Shown: positions 1 to 10,186, numbered from the stretch's first letter. The stretch: DNA of 64,000 nt from VAZQ01 sp963758945 (GCA_963758945.1 CAVWXY010000010.1:375320-439319); one strand, 5' to 3'. Program-made: numbers and translations. Notes: a model not told the origin generated them from the letters alone.

Positions 1-763
1 GCGCGACATCGCCAATCTCAAAGCCGCCATCGGCAAGGTGAAGGTGGAAGGCGCCTTCCTGCCGGTCGTCGCCCCCGCGAGCGCGCTTCCGAACGCCAAG
101 AACGAGCATTATGCAGACGAGCAGAGCCTGCTCTCGGCGCTCGCTGACTGCCTGCACCAGGAGTACAAGGCGATCGTCGATTCCGGTCTCTACGTGCAGA
201 TCGACGATGCCTTCCTGCCCTACATGCACGAAAAGATGGTCCCGCCACTGACGCATGCTCAGTATCGCGGATGGGCGCAGCTGCGCATCGACGCGCTCAA
301 CCGGGCGCTCAAAGGCATTCCGCCGGAGCGTTCGCGCTATCACATCTGCTGGGGCAGCTGGAACGGTCCGCACGCGTTCGACGTGCCGATGAAAGACATC
401 GTGGATCTCATGCTGCAGGTGAATGTGGGCGCCTACCAGTTCGAGGCCGCCAACCCCCGCCATGAGCACGAATGGGTCGTCTGGCGATCGGTCAAGCTGC
501 CGCCCGGCAAGGTGCTCATCCCCGGCGTGATCAGCCACGCCACCAACATCGTCGAGCATCCCGAACTGGTGGCGCAGCGCCTCGTGCGCCTCGCGAACAT
601 CGTGGGGCGCGAAAACGTCATGGCCGGCACCGACTGCGGCTTCGCCCAGAGCCCGTTCGCTCAACGGGTGCATCCGACCATCATGTGGGCCAAGCTCCGA
701 TCGCTCGTGGAGGGCGCGAAGCTCGCAAGCCGGGAACTATGGGGCAGGCGCTCGGCGGCGTGA
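1..763 (+). CDS. MetE-like methionine synthase II family protein, 5' end missing
   Basis: C-terminal 253 residues of a cobalamin-independent methionine synthase-type (COG0620) TIM-barrel protein; the frame is open from the first bases, so the start lies upstream of the window. Visible landmarks are IDDAFLP near the start, HICWGSWNGPH (the His/Cys strand typical of the zinc site), the acidic FEAANPRHEHEW segment and a late AGTDCGF that would supply the second cysteine. The family transfers a methyl group to a thiol, but short single-domain members like this usually have unproven substrates. It points toward rplA on the other strand, where rplJ would be expected. A paralogous short MetE-like gene lies at 51831. 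Confidence 0.8.
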   Translation, partial: RDIANLKAAIGKVKVEGAFLPVVAPASALPNAKNEHYADEQSLLSALADCLHQEYKAIVDSGLYVQIDDAFLPYMHEKMVPPLTHAQYRGWAQLRIDALNRALKGIPPERSRYHICWGSWNGPHAFDVPMKDIVDLMLQVNVGAYQFEAANPRHEHEWVVWRSVKLPPGKVLIPGVISHATNIVEHPELVAQRLVRLANIVGRENVMAGTDCGFAQSPFAQRVHPTIMWAKLRSLVEGAKLASRELWGRRSAA

Positions 764-872
764 GAGCAAGCGGTTGCAGCTGCCGGCCGCGGAAGACGCC
801 ACGGCGGCAGGGAGGCGGCAGCCCGGTTGGAGTCGCCCGTCCCCCCGATGCCCCGGGCCGGGTACGGACCGC

Positions 873-1571
873 CTACTGCCCGAACAGCGACGTCGGCTCC
901 ACCTTCACGCCTGGGCCCATGGTCGAAGAGATCGCCACGCGATTGATGAATGTGCCCTTGGCGCCGGGCGGCTTGGCCTTCTGCACCGCGTCGGCGAAAG
1001 CCCGGATGTTCTGCACCAGCTTGTCGGCGGGAAACGACGCCTTGCCGACGCCGGCCTGCACGATGCCGGCCTTCTCCACCCGGAACTCGACGGACCCGCC
1101 TTTGGCGCCCTTGACCGCGCCGGTTACGTCCATTGTCACCGTGCCGACCTTGGGGTTCGGCATCATGCCGCGTGGGCCGAGAACCTTGCCGAGGCGGCCG
1201 ACCAGCGGCATGAGGTCGGGGGTCGCAATGCAGCGGTCGAAGTCGATATTGCCGTTCTGCACGCGCTCGACGAGATCCTCCGCGCCCACCACGTCGGCGC
1301 CGGCGGCGCGCGCCTCGTCGGCCTTCGCACCGCGCGCGAAGACGGCCACCCGCATGCTGCGGCCGGAGCCGTTCGGCAGGTTGACAATGCCGCGCACCAT
1401 CTGATCGGCATGACGCGGATCGACGCCGAGGTTCATTGCCACTTCGATCGTCTCGTCGAACTTGGCCTTCGCCCGGTCCTTGATCATCTTTACCGCCTCT
1501 TCGAGCGGGTAGAGCTTGGTGCGGTCGACGCCTTCGCGGACGGTACGGATACGTTTTCCGAGAGTTGTCAT
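873..1571 (-). CDS. rplA: 50S ribosomal protein L1
   Basis: L1 forms the mobile stalk at the ribosomal E site, binds 23S rRNA and represses its own operon. The 232-residue product has the family length. Clear signatures are KRIRTVREGVDR at the N-terminus, the GKVLGPRGMMPNPK motif in domain II and the AKPPGAKGTFI C-terminal block. The ATG start is 6 bases after the rplK stop, so the two are translated from one mRNA. Reading onward, the expected rplJ and rplL do not follow; the next gene is convergent. Confidence 0.98.
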   Translation of the reverse strand: MTTLGKRIRTVREGVDRTKLYPLEEAVKMIKDRAKAKFDETIEVAMNLGVDPRHADQMVRGIVNLPNGSGRSMRVAVFARGAKADEARAAGADVVGAEDLVERVQNGNIDFDRCIATPDLMPLVGRLGKVLGPRGMMPNPKVGTVTMDVTGAVKGAKGGSVEFRVEKAGIVQAGVGKASFPADKLVQNIRAFADAVQKAKPPGAKGTFINRVAISSTMGPGVKVEPTSLFGQ

Positions 1572-1576
1572 GACGA

Positions 1577-2005
1577 TCACTCCGCGACCTCGATGCCCAT
1601 CGAGCGGGCGGAACCTTCCACCATGCGCATGGCGGCCTCGATCGTATCGCAGTTCAAGTCCTTCATCTTCTTCTCGGCGATTTCCTTGACCTGCGCCTTG
1701 GTCACGCTGCCGGCGCGGTCGCGGCCTGGGGTCCGCGATCCGCTCTCGAGCTTGGCCGCCTTCTTGATGAAATAGGACACCGGCGGCGTGCGCATCTCGA
1801 AGGTGAACGAGCGGTCCTGATAGACCGTGATGACGACCGGGATGGGCGATCCCTTTTCCATGTTCTGGGTCTGCGCGTTGAACTGCTTGCAGAACTCCAT
1901 GATCGCAAGCCCGCGCTGCCCGAGGGCCGGCCCGATCGGCGGCGACGGATTGGCCGACCCGGCGGGCACCTGCAGTTTGATGTAACCGGTGATTTTCTTT
2001 GCCAT
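1577..2005 (-). CDS. rplK: 50S ribosomal protein L11
   Basis: L11 (142 residues) binds the GTPase-associated region of 23S rRNA and takes part in factor binding and the stringent response. MAKKITGYIKLQVPAG is the standard N-terminus with the proline-rich PSPPIGPALGQRG segment, and the C-terminal rRNA-binding half ends IEAAMRMVEGSARSMGIEV. The ATG at 2005 is chosen over a TTG one codon upstream because it gives the conserved MAKK start. It is separated from nusG by about 230 bases that contain a 7-bp tandem repeat. Confidence 0.98.
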   Translation of the reverse strand: MAKKITGYIKLQVPAGSANPSPPIGPALGQRGLAIMEFCKQFNAQTQNMEKGSPIPVVITVYQDRSFTFEMRTPPVSYFIKKAAKLESGSRTPGRDRAGSVTKAQVKEIAEKKMKDLNCDTIEAAMRMVEGSARSMGIEVAE

Positions 2006-2150
2006 CAATCAACTCCTGTCATTGGCCGCGATCGGCCGGTTCAGGGTCCGTGGTTCGGATTCCCGGCGATTGGCAGCCGCCGTCACCTCCCACGCTGGAA
2101 AAGGCGAATAGCGAAGTCGCGAATGGCGAATAGAGGCCCCCCGCTCTTCT

Positions 2151-2240
2151 CTCGCTACTCGCTACTCGCTACTCGCTACTCGCTACTCGCTACTCGCTAC
2201 TCGCTACTCGCTACTCTATCGCTACTCGCTACTCGCTACT
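2151..2240. repeat. Tandem heptamer array (CTCGCTA)n touching the nusG stop codon
   Basis: Nine uninterrupted CTCGCTA units run from 2151 to 2213, then one interrupted stretch and two further units (2225-2238) end against the nusG stop at 2240-2242. Read along the nusG mRNA the unit is GTAGCGA directly after TGA. Degenerate relatives (GCGAATA, GCGAATGG) continue at 2104-2133. The period of 7 is not a multiple of 3 and the array is non-coding. A copy number given by an assembly may not be exact. Confidence 0.95.
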
Positions 2241-2773
2241 CACAGCTTTTCCACCTGCCCCATTTCGAGCTCTACCCGCGTCGGCCGGCCGAAGATGGAG
2301 ACGGCGACCTTGAGGCGCGAGCGCCCGTCATCGACCTCTTCCACCACGCCATTGAAGGAGGCGAACGGTCCCTCGGATACCCGTACTTGCTCTCCGACCT
2401 CGAAGGAGACCGACGGCTTCGGCCGCTCGATACCCTCCTGCACCTGGTGCAGGATGCGCGCAGCCTCGGCATCCGCGATCGGCTTGGGCTTGTTGTCGGC
2501 GCCGAGGAATCCGGTGACCTTCGGCGTGTTCTTGATGAGGTGGTAGGCCTCGTCGGTCAGATCCATTTTCACCAGCACATAGCCGGGAAAGAACTTGCGC
2601 TCGGCATCGACCTTCTGGCCGCGGCGCACCTCCACGACCTTTTCGGTCGGCACCATCACCTCCTCGAACAAATGCTCGAGATGGCGCTGCTTGGCCTGCT
2701 CACGAATCGAATCGGCGACCTTGCGCTCGAAATTCGAATAGGCCTGGACGATGTACCAATGCTTCTCCGCCAT
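2240..2773 (-). CDS. nusG: Transcription termination/antitermination factor NusG
   Basis: NusG binds RNA polymerase and links transcription to Rho or to the ribosome. The product has 177 residues. The NGN domain starts at MAEKHWYIVQAYSNFE and contains FFPGYVLVKM; the C-terminal KOW domain carries VRVSEGPFASFNGVVEEVD. The ATG at 2773 lies 15 bases after the secE stop, as in the usual secE-nusG pair. An apparent longer frame reaching into secE is produced by the secE frameshift and is not a fusion. Confidence 0.97.
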   Translation of the reverse strand: MAEKHWYIVQAYSNFERKVADSIREQAKQRHLEHLFEEVMVPTEKVVEVRRGQKVDAERKFFPGYVLVKMDLTDEAYHLIKNTPKVTGFLGADNKPKPIADAEAARILHQVQEGIERPKPSVSFEVGEQVRVSEGPFASFNGVVEEVDDGRSRLKVAVSIFGRPTRVELEMGQVEKL

Positions 2774-2787
2774 CCCGCGGGCTCCCT

Positions 2788-2986
2788 TCAACCGCCGATG
2801 CCGAGAATGAAGGTCACGACCATACGCATGACCTGGTCCGCCAGCAGGAAGAACACGGCGGCGACCGCGACCATCACGAACACCATGGCGGTGGTGATGG
2901 CGGTCTCGCGCCGAGTTCGGCCACGTGACCTTCTGGGCCTCGGCGCGGACTTCCTGCAGGAACTTGAACGGACTGATCTTCGCCAT
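2788..2986 (-). CDS. secE: Preprotein translocase subunit SecE, frameshifted in this sequence
   Basis: SecE is the essential clamp subunit of the SecYEG channel. The start MAKISPFKFLQEVRAEAQ and the conserved KVTWP are in one frame; RETAITTAMVF, the single transmembrane helix and the end FILGIGG are in the next frame. The break is one extra base in GAGTTC at 2913-2918 on the plus strand; with GAGTC instead, the read-through is WPTRRET and the protein is 65 residues, the normal size. An essential gene with one extra base at a methylation motif is more likely a sequencing error than a real lesion. Confidence 0.92.
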
Positions 2987-3085
2987 AGCCTACCTTGCCG
3001 CGGTCTCGGGCGTGCGGCGATAACCCACTGACTTTCAAGACTTTGCGACCGAGCCAGGACCTACGCTTGCCGAGCGGACTACGCC

Positions 3086-3162
3086 TGGCAGGAGTGGAGG
3101 GACTTCGAACCCCCAACCCCCGGTTTTGGAGACCGGTGCTCTAGCCATTGAGCTACACTCCT
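3086..3162 (-). tRNA. tRNA-Trp (anticodon CCA)
   Basis: On the minus strand the acceptor arm AGGAGTG pairs with CACTCCT. The D-loop segment TAGCTCAATGG, the anticodon loop CTCCAAA with anticodon CCA, and the T-loop GGTTCGAAGTCC are all present, and the 3' CCA is encoded (3086-3088). It sits between tuf and secE, the classic place for trpT in this cluster. Confidence 0.97.
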
Positions 3163-3370
3163 CCGGAAGCGCTTGCGGCGGCCCCGAGGCCCGCCGCTGG
3201 GGTTGTAAATGCATGAACGGGGCTGCGTTTGCAAGCCGGAAGACGGCAGCCGGCGCGACGAATAGGCGAAACCGCTGACCATGAGCAGCGCCGTCGTCCC
3301 GCGCCGCGCGCCATTCGCCACCGGCTGCCCGCCATTCGCGACCTCCGTCCTGCGTCCTGCCTTGTCTGCG

Positions 3371-4579
<1,209 letters not shown>

Positions 4580-4754
4580 TTGCTGTTCTCTGTTCCTCTA
4601 GGTCCTGCGGCACCGGCGCGGCCCCGTTCGGTCGTGGCCGGCGCCGCGCTCTTAAATAGGATTGACCCTCCCGTAAATAGGAATGGCCGCCCGCCATTCC
4701 AGATCCGGGCCCCCAGGAGATGGCGGGCGGGCGACGATCGCCCCGCGCCCGAAG

Positions 4755-5090
4755 CTACTTGGCCGCCGGCTTCCTTTCGCCGGCGGCCTTCTGCGCGGCT
4801 TGAAGTTGCTCCACGCTCTTCTGGAGGTTCGCCGCAAGGCTCTTGAGTGCGGCAACCTCGCTTTTGAGCGCGACGATCTCGGCGCCGGCCGCGCTCAGCC
4901 GTTGCCGCGCATCCAGCGCATTCTTCGTCACGAGCTGATGCAGGAAGTGTACGTTGCTCTGGAGGCACCCTGTCCGCTTGTCCAGCCCGCTGGTTTTCGT
5001 GCAGTCCTCTATTCCCGCAATATCCTGCGCTTGCGCGGCATCGACCCCGACGACGATCAGGCTCAAGCCCAGCACCGCGATTCGGACCAT
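4755..5090 (-). CDS. Small exported coiled-coil protein
   Basis: A 111-residue protein of no recognised family. It starts MVRIAVLGLSLIVVG and has a probable signal peptide with cleavage near AQAQD. The mature part has two cysteines (DCTKTSG, GCLQSN), then heptad-rich sequence from about residue 60 (AAGAEIVALKSEVAALK, LQKSVEQLQAAQKAA) that should form a coiled coil, and a Lys/Pro-rich tail. The ATG at 5090 is taken because it opens directly into the hydrophobic segment. It lies between tRNA-Gly and tuf, where no gene is usual. Confidence 0.7.
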   Translation of the reverse strand: MVRIAVLGLSLIVVGVDAAQAQDIAGIEDCTKTSGLDKRTGCLQSNVHFLHQLVTKNALDARQRLSAAGAEIVALKSEVAALKSLAANLQKSVEQLQAAQKAAGERKPAAK

Positions 5091-5293
5091 GTTGCTCCTC
5101 GCTGTCCCGCTCTTTCCGTCCCCGATCATCCTGGGATCGCAAGCTCGACCAAAGACGTGACCGGATCGAGCCACCAATCGGCTTGCCGTCGTTGGTCGAA
5201 ACGTGGCTGTGGTGGCGCGTCCTAAGCGACCGATCGCCGGAAACGATCCGGCAGCACTGACGGTCCGTTCGTACAGGTATCAGCCTGAGGATT

Positions 5294-5367
5294 TGGAGCG
5301 GGTGAAGGGAATCGAACCCTCGTCATCAGCTTGGAAGGCTGTTGCTCTACCATTGAGCTACACCCGC
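5294..5367 (-). tRNA. tRNA-Gly (anticodon TCC)
   Basis: Minus-strand sequence begins GCGGGTGTAGCTCAATGG; the acceptor GCGGGTG pairs with CACCCGC, the anticodon loop is CTTCCAA (anticodon TCC), the T-arm is GGGTTCGATTCC and CCA is encoded. It is part of the conserved tRNA-Tyr/tRNA-Gly/tuf order. Confidence 0.97.
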
Positions 5368-5439
5368 GCCGCGGACAGTGATCAGAAGTCGGCAATCAGG
5401 TCGGTCGGATCATCCCGTCGCTGGCCTCTGCCTCCTGGC

Positions 5440-5525
5440 TGGTGGGGGAGGTAGGACTCGAACCTACGAAGGCGTCAGCCAGCGGATTTACAGTCCGCCC
5501 CCTTTGCCGCTCGGGACACTCCCCC
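5440..5525 (-). tRNA. tRNA-Tyr (anticodon GTA)
   Basis: An 86-base class II tRNA: acceptor GGGGGAG, long variable arm, anticodon loop CTGTAAA with anticodon GTA, T-arm GGTTCGAGTCC and encoded CCA. The long variable arm and GTA identify tyrosine. It lies 72 bases upstream of tRNA-Gly in the same direction. Confidence 0.97.
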
Positions 5526-5704
5526 GCCGTCGCACGCTGCATCCTAACGGATACATATAGTGCCAGCAGGGCCGGTTTATGGGGAGCCCATGGCATGGTG
5601 TCAACCACGCGACGTCGCATCGCCGGCTCCCGCCGGACGGACAAGCGCACGCCCATCCTTTGCGATTTGACTGGCGGGCGCCGGACTGGCGATAGAGGAG
5701 GGCC

Positions 5705-6527
5705 ATGCCTCGCTCCGGCCCGCCCTCGCCTGATACCCGCCACTTGCGCAAGCGCACCCGCCCGCACAGGGCGGAGCACCGGCGCCTCGCTAGCGGCGAC
5801 GAGGCGCGGCGTCCGAACGCCGGCGCAGCGATCCTGTACGGCTGGCACACGGTAAAGGCGGCGCTGGAAAATCCGACGCGGCGTATCCGACGCCTTTATG
5901 CCACCGAGAACGCCGCCCGTCGCTTGGCCGGAGAAGGCATCGCGCCGGACGTGGAACCGGAAGTCGTGCGCCCCGACGCGATCGCCCGCCGGCTCGGCCC
6001 GGACGCCGTTCACAACGGACTCTTGGCCGAAGCCGACCCCCTGCCCTCGCCCGAGCTCGAGGAGATCGAACCCGCAGGCATTGTGCTCGTGCTCGATCAG
6101 GTCACCGATCCGCACAATGTGGGCGCGATCCTGCGCACGGCGGCGGGCTTCGCGGTCGCTGCCGTGGTCACCACGGCGCGCCACAGCCCGGAAGCGACCG
6201 GCGTCTTGGCCAAGGCCGCCTCCGGCGCGCTGGAATGCGTGCCGATGGTGACGGTGCAAAACCTCGCGCGCGCGCTCGAGACGCTGCGCGAGCGCGGATA
6301 CCGCATCGTCGGCCTCGACAGCAGCGGGGACGTCGACCTCGCCGAGGCGGGGCTGCACACGCCGCTCGCGCTGGTGCTGGGCGCGGAGGGCAAGGGGCTG
6401 CGGCAATTGACGCGGGCGACCTGCGATCAGCTCGCCCGGCTCGACCTCCCCGGCCGAGTCGAAGAGTCTCAACGTCTCGAACGCCGCGGCGTTGGCGCTC
6501 TTTGTCGCGACCAGGCGGGCAACCTGA
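5705..6527 (+). CDS. rlmB: 23S rRNA (guanosine-2'-O-)-methyltransferase RlmB, 3' end frameshifted
   Basis: A SpoU/TrmH-type SPOUT enzyme that methylates the 2'-OH of a guanosine in 23S rRNA. A basic N-terminal extension leads into the substrate-binding domain (AILYGWHTVKAALENP), then the SPOUT knot: motif 1 DQVTDPHNVGAILRTA and motif 2 LVLGAEGKGL. Motif 3, SLNVSNAAALALFVAT, is in the +1 frame; one extra base at about 6461-6463, next to GAGTC sites, breaks the frame after GRV. The restored protein stops at 6527, a normal family end. It diverges from the tRNA-Tyr gene. Confidence 0.9.
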
Positions 6528-6578
6528 AGGCGCGGACGTAAGGGCGACCGCGTCGGCGACCGCAGAAGCGATCGGGTG

Positions 6579-7178
6579 CTAATCCGCGCCCAAGGCGGCC
6601 GCCACGGCCGTGGCGTCCAGCTGCCGGGTGAACTCGTCGTGGATGTTGCACAGCGTCACCTTGAGATAGTTGCGGATGGTCGGGAAGTCGCGCCCGCGCA
6701 GCTTCTCGTGGATCGGCATGAGATTGAAATAGGTCTCCGCCCAGGGCTCGCAGATGTCGAAGGCGCGCTTGGGCGGGTGCAGGCCGATGAGCTGCAGGCG
6801 GCGCACCAGCTCCACGCGCGCCTCGTTCCAGACCTGCGCACCGAGCGCCGCCGGCACCGGATAGCGGTCGAATACCGACAGGACCACTGCACTGAGCGCG
6901 TCGAGTTGCCGGTTGCGGTCGGCGCCATGGGGCCGCAGCACGCCCTCCACCAGCTCGGCGACCATCGCAAGCCCCAGCGGGTAAGCCCGCCAGCGTGAGT
7001 GCTCGACCGCCTCCTGGAAGCCCGGCTCGGCAAACAGCACCTTGGCGTAGTGGCCGGCGCGGGCGCGGGAATACTCGTAAATCCCCTTTTGCACGAGGAA
7101 TGCCGATTGCCGGTCGATGAACTCGGCCAGCGCTTGCCTATCGCTGATCGGCGGGCGACGGCGGAACAGCTCGAACAA
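6579..7178 (-). CDS. Conserved alphaproteobacterial protein of unknown function
   Basis: A 199-residue soluble protein. From memory it resembles a conserved hypothetical family of Hyphomicrobiales; I cannot give a function. Distinct segments are FRRRPPISDRQALAEFID at the start, KGIYEYSRARAGHYAKVLF, the WRAYPLGLAMVAELVEGVLR core and a C-terminal EPWAETYFNLMPIHEKLRG. A TTG at 7178 is preferred because a GGGAGGG lies about ten bases before it; the frame stays open further upstream but with unrelated sequence. It is convergent with rlmB. Confidence 0.7.
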   Translation of the reverse strand: MFELFRRRPPISDRQALAEFIDRQSAFLVQKGIYEYSRARAGHYAKVLFAEPGFQEAVEHSRWRAYPLGLAMVAELVEGVLRPHGADRNRQLDALSAVVLSVFDRYPVPAALGAQVWNEARVELVRRLQLIGLHPPKRAFDICEPWAETYFNLMPIHEKLRGRDFPTIRNYLKVTLCNIHDEFTRQLDATAVAAALGAD

Positions 7179-7475
7179 CCGCAACGATCCCTCCCGAATG
7201 GGCCGCAGCCTGGTCCCGGCACCGCGGTGCACGCCTCGGCAGCGTAGCAACTTCAACGGCTAAGGGCGGTATCCTAGTCCGAAAGTCTTATAAGGGCGGC
7301 GCCCGTTGCAATGGTACGCTTCGCCCGCGTCGGAGACTCGGCCTTAAGACCGCACTCCGCCAGTGGCAATGGGGGCTGCCGCATCAGCCAATCGACGGCG
7401 CCCCTTAGATGGAGCTTCACGCCGGCTCCCCTTGTCCGGGGCCGGTCCATGATGACAAGGGAGGGTTACCGGCCC

Positions 7476-7748
7476 ATGGCTCAGCCCAATCCAGGCAACG
7501 ACGAGGCGCACTGGAAGAAGACCACCAACCTGATGCTCATACATCTCGGGGTCTGGGTCTTCTTCGGCTACATCGTCCAGATGTTCGTCGTCCCGCTTAA
7601 CAAGATCACCATCCCCGTCCTCGAATTCCCGCTCGGCTTCTACATGGCCGCCCAGGGCTCGCTGATCGTGTTCGTGGTCCAGCTCTTCCTGTTCGCGAAG
7701 CAGCAGGATCGAATCGACCGCGAGTTCGGCGTTGCCGAAGACGACTGA
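7476..7748 (+). CDS. DUF4212 small subunit of a sodium/solute symporter
   Basis: A 90-residue DUF4212 protein, the small partner of a large acetate-type Na+ symporter. It has a short polar N-terminus with the conserved HWKKTTNLMLIHLGVW, then two membrane helices (about 20-40 and 53-75) around PLGFYMAAQGSL, and an acidic tail. The ATG at 7476 follows GGGAGGG by eleven bases; longer in-frame starts lack a ribosome site. The large subunit begins 14 bases after its stop, so the two are one operon. Confidence 0.92.
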   Translation: MAQPNPGNDEAHWKKTTNLMLIHLGVWVFFGYIVQMFVVPLNKITIPVLEFPLGFYMAAQGSLIVFVVQLFLFAKQQDRIDREFGVAEDD

Positions 7749-7762
7749 GGGAGGATCGGACC

Positions 7763-9742
7763 ATGGCTACTCAGGCCCCTGCCGCCAGTTCGGATTTCAT
7801 CAAGAATCTCGGACGGATGTACGGCACCTATACCGGCGGCTTCATCGGCTTCGTCATCCTGCTCGCAATTCTCGAGCAGGTCGGCGTCCCGAACAAGATT
7901 CTCGGCTATCTGTTCGTCGGCTTCACGATCGCGGTCTACGCCGTGATCGGTGTGATGAGCCGCACGGCGCAGATTTCGGAATATTACGTGGCCGGCCGGC
8001 GCGTGCCGGCCTTCTACAACGGCATGGCGACCGGCGCCGACTGGATGTCGGCGGCCTCCTTCGTCGGCATGGCCGGCACGCTGTTCCTGCTCGGCTACGA
8101 CGGCCTCACCTGGGTGCTGGGCTGGACCGGCGGCTACGTGCTGGTGTCGATCCTGATTGGCCCTTATCTGCGCAAGTTCGGCGCCTATACCGTGCCCGAC
8201 TTCATGTCGTTCCGGTTCGGCGGCAACTTCGCGCGCTTCATCGCGGTGGTCGTGCTGGTCTGCTGCTCCTTCACCTACGTGACGGCGCAGGTCTACGGCA
8301 CGGGCATCATCGCCTCGCGCTTCCTCGGCATGCCGTTCGAAATCGCGGTGTTCGCCGGGCTCGCCGGGATTCTGCTCTGCTCGATGCTGGGCGGCATGCG
8401 CGCGGTCACCTGGACGCAGATCGCACAATATATCGTGCTGATCATCGCCTACCTCACGCCGATCGTGATCCTGTCCACCAAGCATTACGGCATTCCGATC
8501 CCGGAGCTCACCTACGGGCGGGCGATCGCGGAAATCACGGCGCGCGAACATCAGATGATAGAGGCCGGGCTGGCGACGGCGGCGGCGCTCAAGCCGCACA
8601 TCCAGCCGTTCATCAACTACAGCGCGCTCAATTTCTTCGCGATCATGTTCTGCATGATGGTCGGCACCGCCTCGCTGCCGCATATCTTGATGCGGTACTT
8701 CACCACCCCGACGGTGCGCGAGGCGCGCCAGTCGGTGGCGTGGTCGCTGCTGTTCATCTTCCTGCTCTACTTCTCGGCGCCGGCCTACGCGGCGTTCTCC
8801 AAGCTCGAGGTCTATACCAACATCATCGGCCGCAACCTCGACGCTGTCCGGCCCTGGCTGTTCACGTGGGGCGAACTGGGCCTGATTCAGATCTGCGGCA
8901 AGAATGCCGTCAACCATGACGCCATTATCGCCGCCTGCCAGGCGATCGCCGGCCATCCCGGCGTCGTCCGCCTGCAGGACTTCGTCATCAACACCGACGT
9001 GATCGTGCTTTCCACGCCGGAGATCGCCGGCCTTCCATATGTGATCTCGGGCCTGGTCGCCGCCGGCGGCCTCGCCGCGGCGCTCTCCACCGCCGACGGA
9101 CTCCTGCTCGCCATCGCCAACGCGCTCAGCCACGACATCTACTACAAGATGCTCGATCCGAACGCGCCGACCATCCGTCGGCTGACCGTGGCGCGCTCGC
9201 TCTTGTTCGTTGTCGCGGTGTGCGCGGCCTATCTCGCCTCCACCAAGCCGGGCGACATCCTGGCCATGGTGGGGTGGGCGTTCTCCCTCGCCATGGCCGG
9301 CAACTTCCCGGCACTGGTCATGGGTATCTGGTGGAAACGCACGACCGCGACCGGCGCAGTGTGCGGGATGATCGCGGGCTTCGGCCTCTGCATCTTCTAT
9401 CTGCTCACGACGCGCTATTTCCCCGGCTTTGGCGTGAAGTATTTCGGCATGACCTCGTTGCTCAATGCCGCCACCGGCGCACCGCTGGTCCCGGATCTTG
9501 CCAAGGCGATGGCTGCCCCCAACGCCATGGAGGTCTGGCCGACGCTCGCGCATCCGCTGGCCAACAAGGTCGGCTGGTTCGACCTGAACAACATCGCCTG
9601 CGGACTTTTGGGAACGCCGCTCGGCTTCCTGGTGATCTACGTGGTCAGCCTGCTCGGCAAGGAGCCGTCGAGGGAAATGCAGGCCTATGTCGACGAGATC
9701 CGCAAGCCGCGCGGGCGCACGATCCTCGAAGAAAAGACCTGA
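7763..9742 (+). CDS. Large sodium:solute symporter (acetate permease-like)
   Basis: A 659-residue member of the SSS family in the large symporter subgroup that pairs with DUF4212. About 13 hydrophobic segments; the core shows EYYVAGRRVPAFYNGMATG, ADWMSAASFVGMAGTL and LGGMRAVTWTQIAQYIVL, typical of ActP/PutP-like carriers. A loop of about 90 residues between helices near residues 350-440 is characteristic of this subgroup. Substrate is probably a small organic acid such as acetate but is not shown by the sequence. GGGAGGATCGG before the ATG is a good ribosome site, and a strong terminator follows at 9766. Confidence 0.93.
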   Translation: MATQAPAASSDFIKNLGRMYGTYTGGFIGFVILLAILEQVGVPNKILGYLFVGFTIAVYAVIGVMSRTAQISEYYVAGRRVPAFYNGMATGADWMSAASFVGMAGTLFLLGYDGLTWVLGWTGGYVLVSILIGPYLRKFGAYTVPDFMSFRFGGNFARFIAVVVLVCCSFTYVTAQVYGTGIIASRFLGMPFEIAVFAGLAGILLCSMLGGMRAVTWTQIAQYIVLIIAYLTPIVILSTKHYGIPIPELTYGRAIAEITAREHQMIEAGLATAAALKPHIQPFINYSALNFFAIMFCMMVGTASLPHILMRYFTTPTVREARQSVAWSLLFIFLLYFSAPAYAAFSKLEVYTNIIGRNLDAVRPWLFTWGELGLIQICGKNAVNHDAIIAACQAIAGHPGVVRLQDFVINTDVIVLSTPEIAGLPYVISGLVAAGGLAAALSTADGLLLAIANALSHDIYYKMLDPNAPTIRRLTVARSLLFVVAVCAAYLASTKPGDILAMVGWAFSLAMAGNFPALVMGIWWKRTTATGAVCGMIAGFGLCIFYLLTTRYFPGFGVKYFGMTSLLNAATGAPLVPDLAKAMAAPNAMEVWPTLAHPLANKVGWFDLNNIACGLLGTPLGFLVIYVVSLLGKEPSREMQAYVDEIRKPRGRTILEEKT

Positions 9743-9765
9743 CCGGCCGCCGAGCCGGTTCGCGA

Positions 9766-9794
9766 GCGGGGCCCTGTCGGGCCCCGCTTCTTTT
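9766..9794 (+). terminator. Rho-independent terminator after the symporter operon
   Basis: GCGGGGCCC, loop TGTC, GGGCCCCGC, then TTCTTTT. The stem is 9 bp and GC-only, lies 24 bases after the symporter stop, and is followed by a T-rich run on the plus strand. Confidence 0.9.
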
Positions 9795-9870
9795 GTGCGC
9801 GGGCGGGCGGCCTCCCTTGCCGCCGCGGGCGGCGCCAGCCATCCTCGAACGTGATCGGAAAGCAGCACCC

Positions 9871-10179
9871 ATGGGCGCCTCGTATCCTATCCTGAGCTAT
9901 TGGTACTTCCACCTGCCGAACTTCGTCCTGGCAGCGCTGATGTACACGCTGCTCGGCCGCGTGCTGCTCGGGCTGGTCGTCGCGCCGGAGTCCTCGAACT
10001 ACATCTGGCGGTTCTTCTGCCATCTCACCGATCCGTTCATTGCGGTGATCGCCCCGGTGACGCCGAAAGCTGCCACACCGGTGGTCGTCTGGCTGTTCGG
10101 GGTCGTCTGGCTGTTCTGGCTGCGCGTCGGCCTGCTCTATTTGTTCCTGCTGCTCGGCGCGGTGCCGCGCACGAACTGA
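9871..10179 (+). CDS. Small inner-membrane protein, YggT-like
   Basis: A 102-residue membrane protein with an N-terminal helix (HLPNFVLAALMYTLLGRVLL) and a C-terminal helix (VVVWLFGVVWLFWLRVGLLYL) separated by a polar loop with RFFCHLTDPFIAVIAPVTP. The layout and the FxxxTDPFLxxIxxxTP-like loop resemble the YggT family, but the match is partial. It is followed 7 bases later by another small membrane protein, so the two are likely co-transcribed. Confidence 0.75.
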   Translation: MGASYPILSYWYFHLPNFVLAALMYTLLGRVLLGLVVAPESSNYIWRFFCHLTDPFIAVIAPVTPKAATPVVVWLFGVVWLFWLRVGLLYLFLLLGAVPRTN

Positions 10180-10186
10180 ACGCGCC

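Noticed and set aside
873..2012. A 379-codon frame spanning rplA and rplK
   Set aside because: Only the C-terminal 232 codons are L1; the rest reads rplK out of frame.
2240..2986. A single frame joining the start of secE to nusG
   Set aside because: The join is produced by the one-base shift in secE; the middle part is Arg/His-rich nonsense and NusG has its own start at 2773.
7640..9868. A long open frame (742 codons) on the minus strand opposite the symporter genes
   Set aside because: It is a shadow of the real symporter coding sequence: Arg/His/Asp-rich, low complexity, no family motif and no ribosome site, while the plus strand carries a clear membrane protein.
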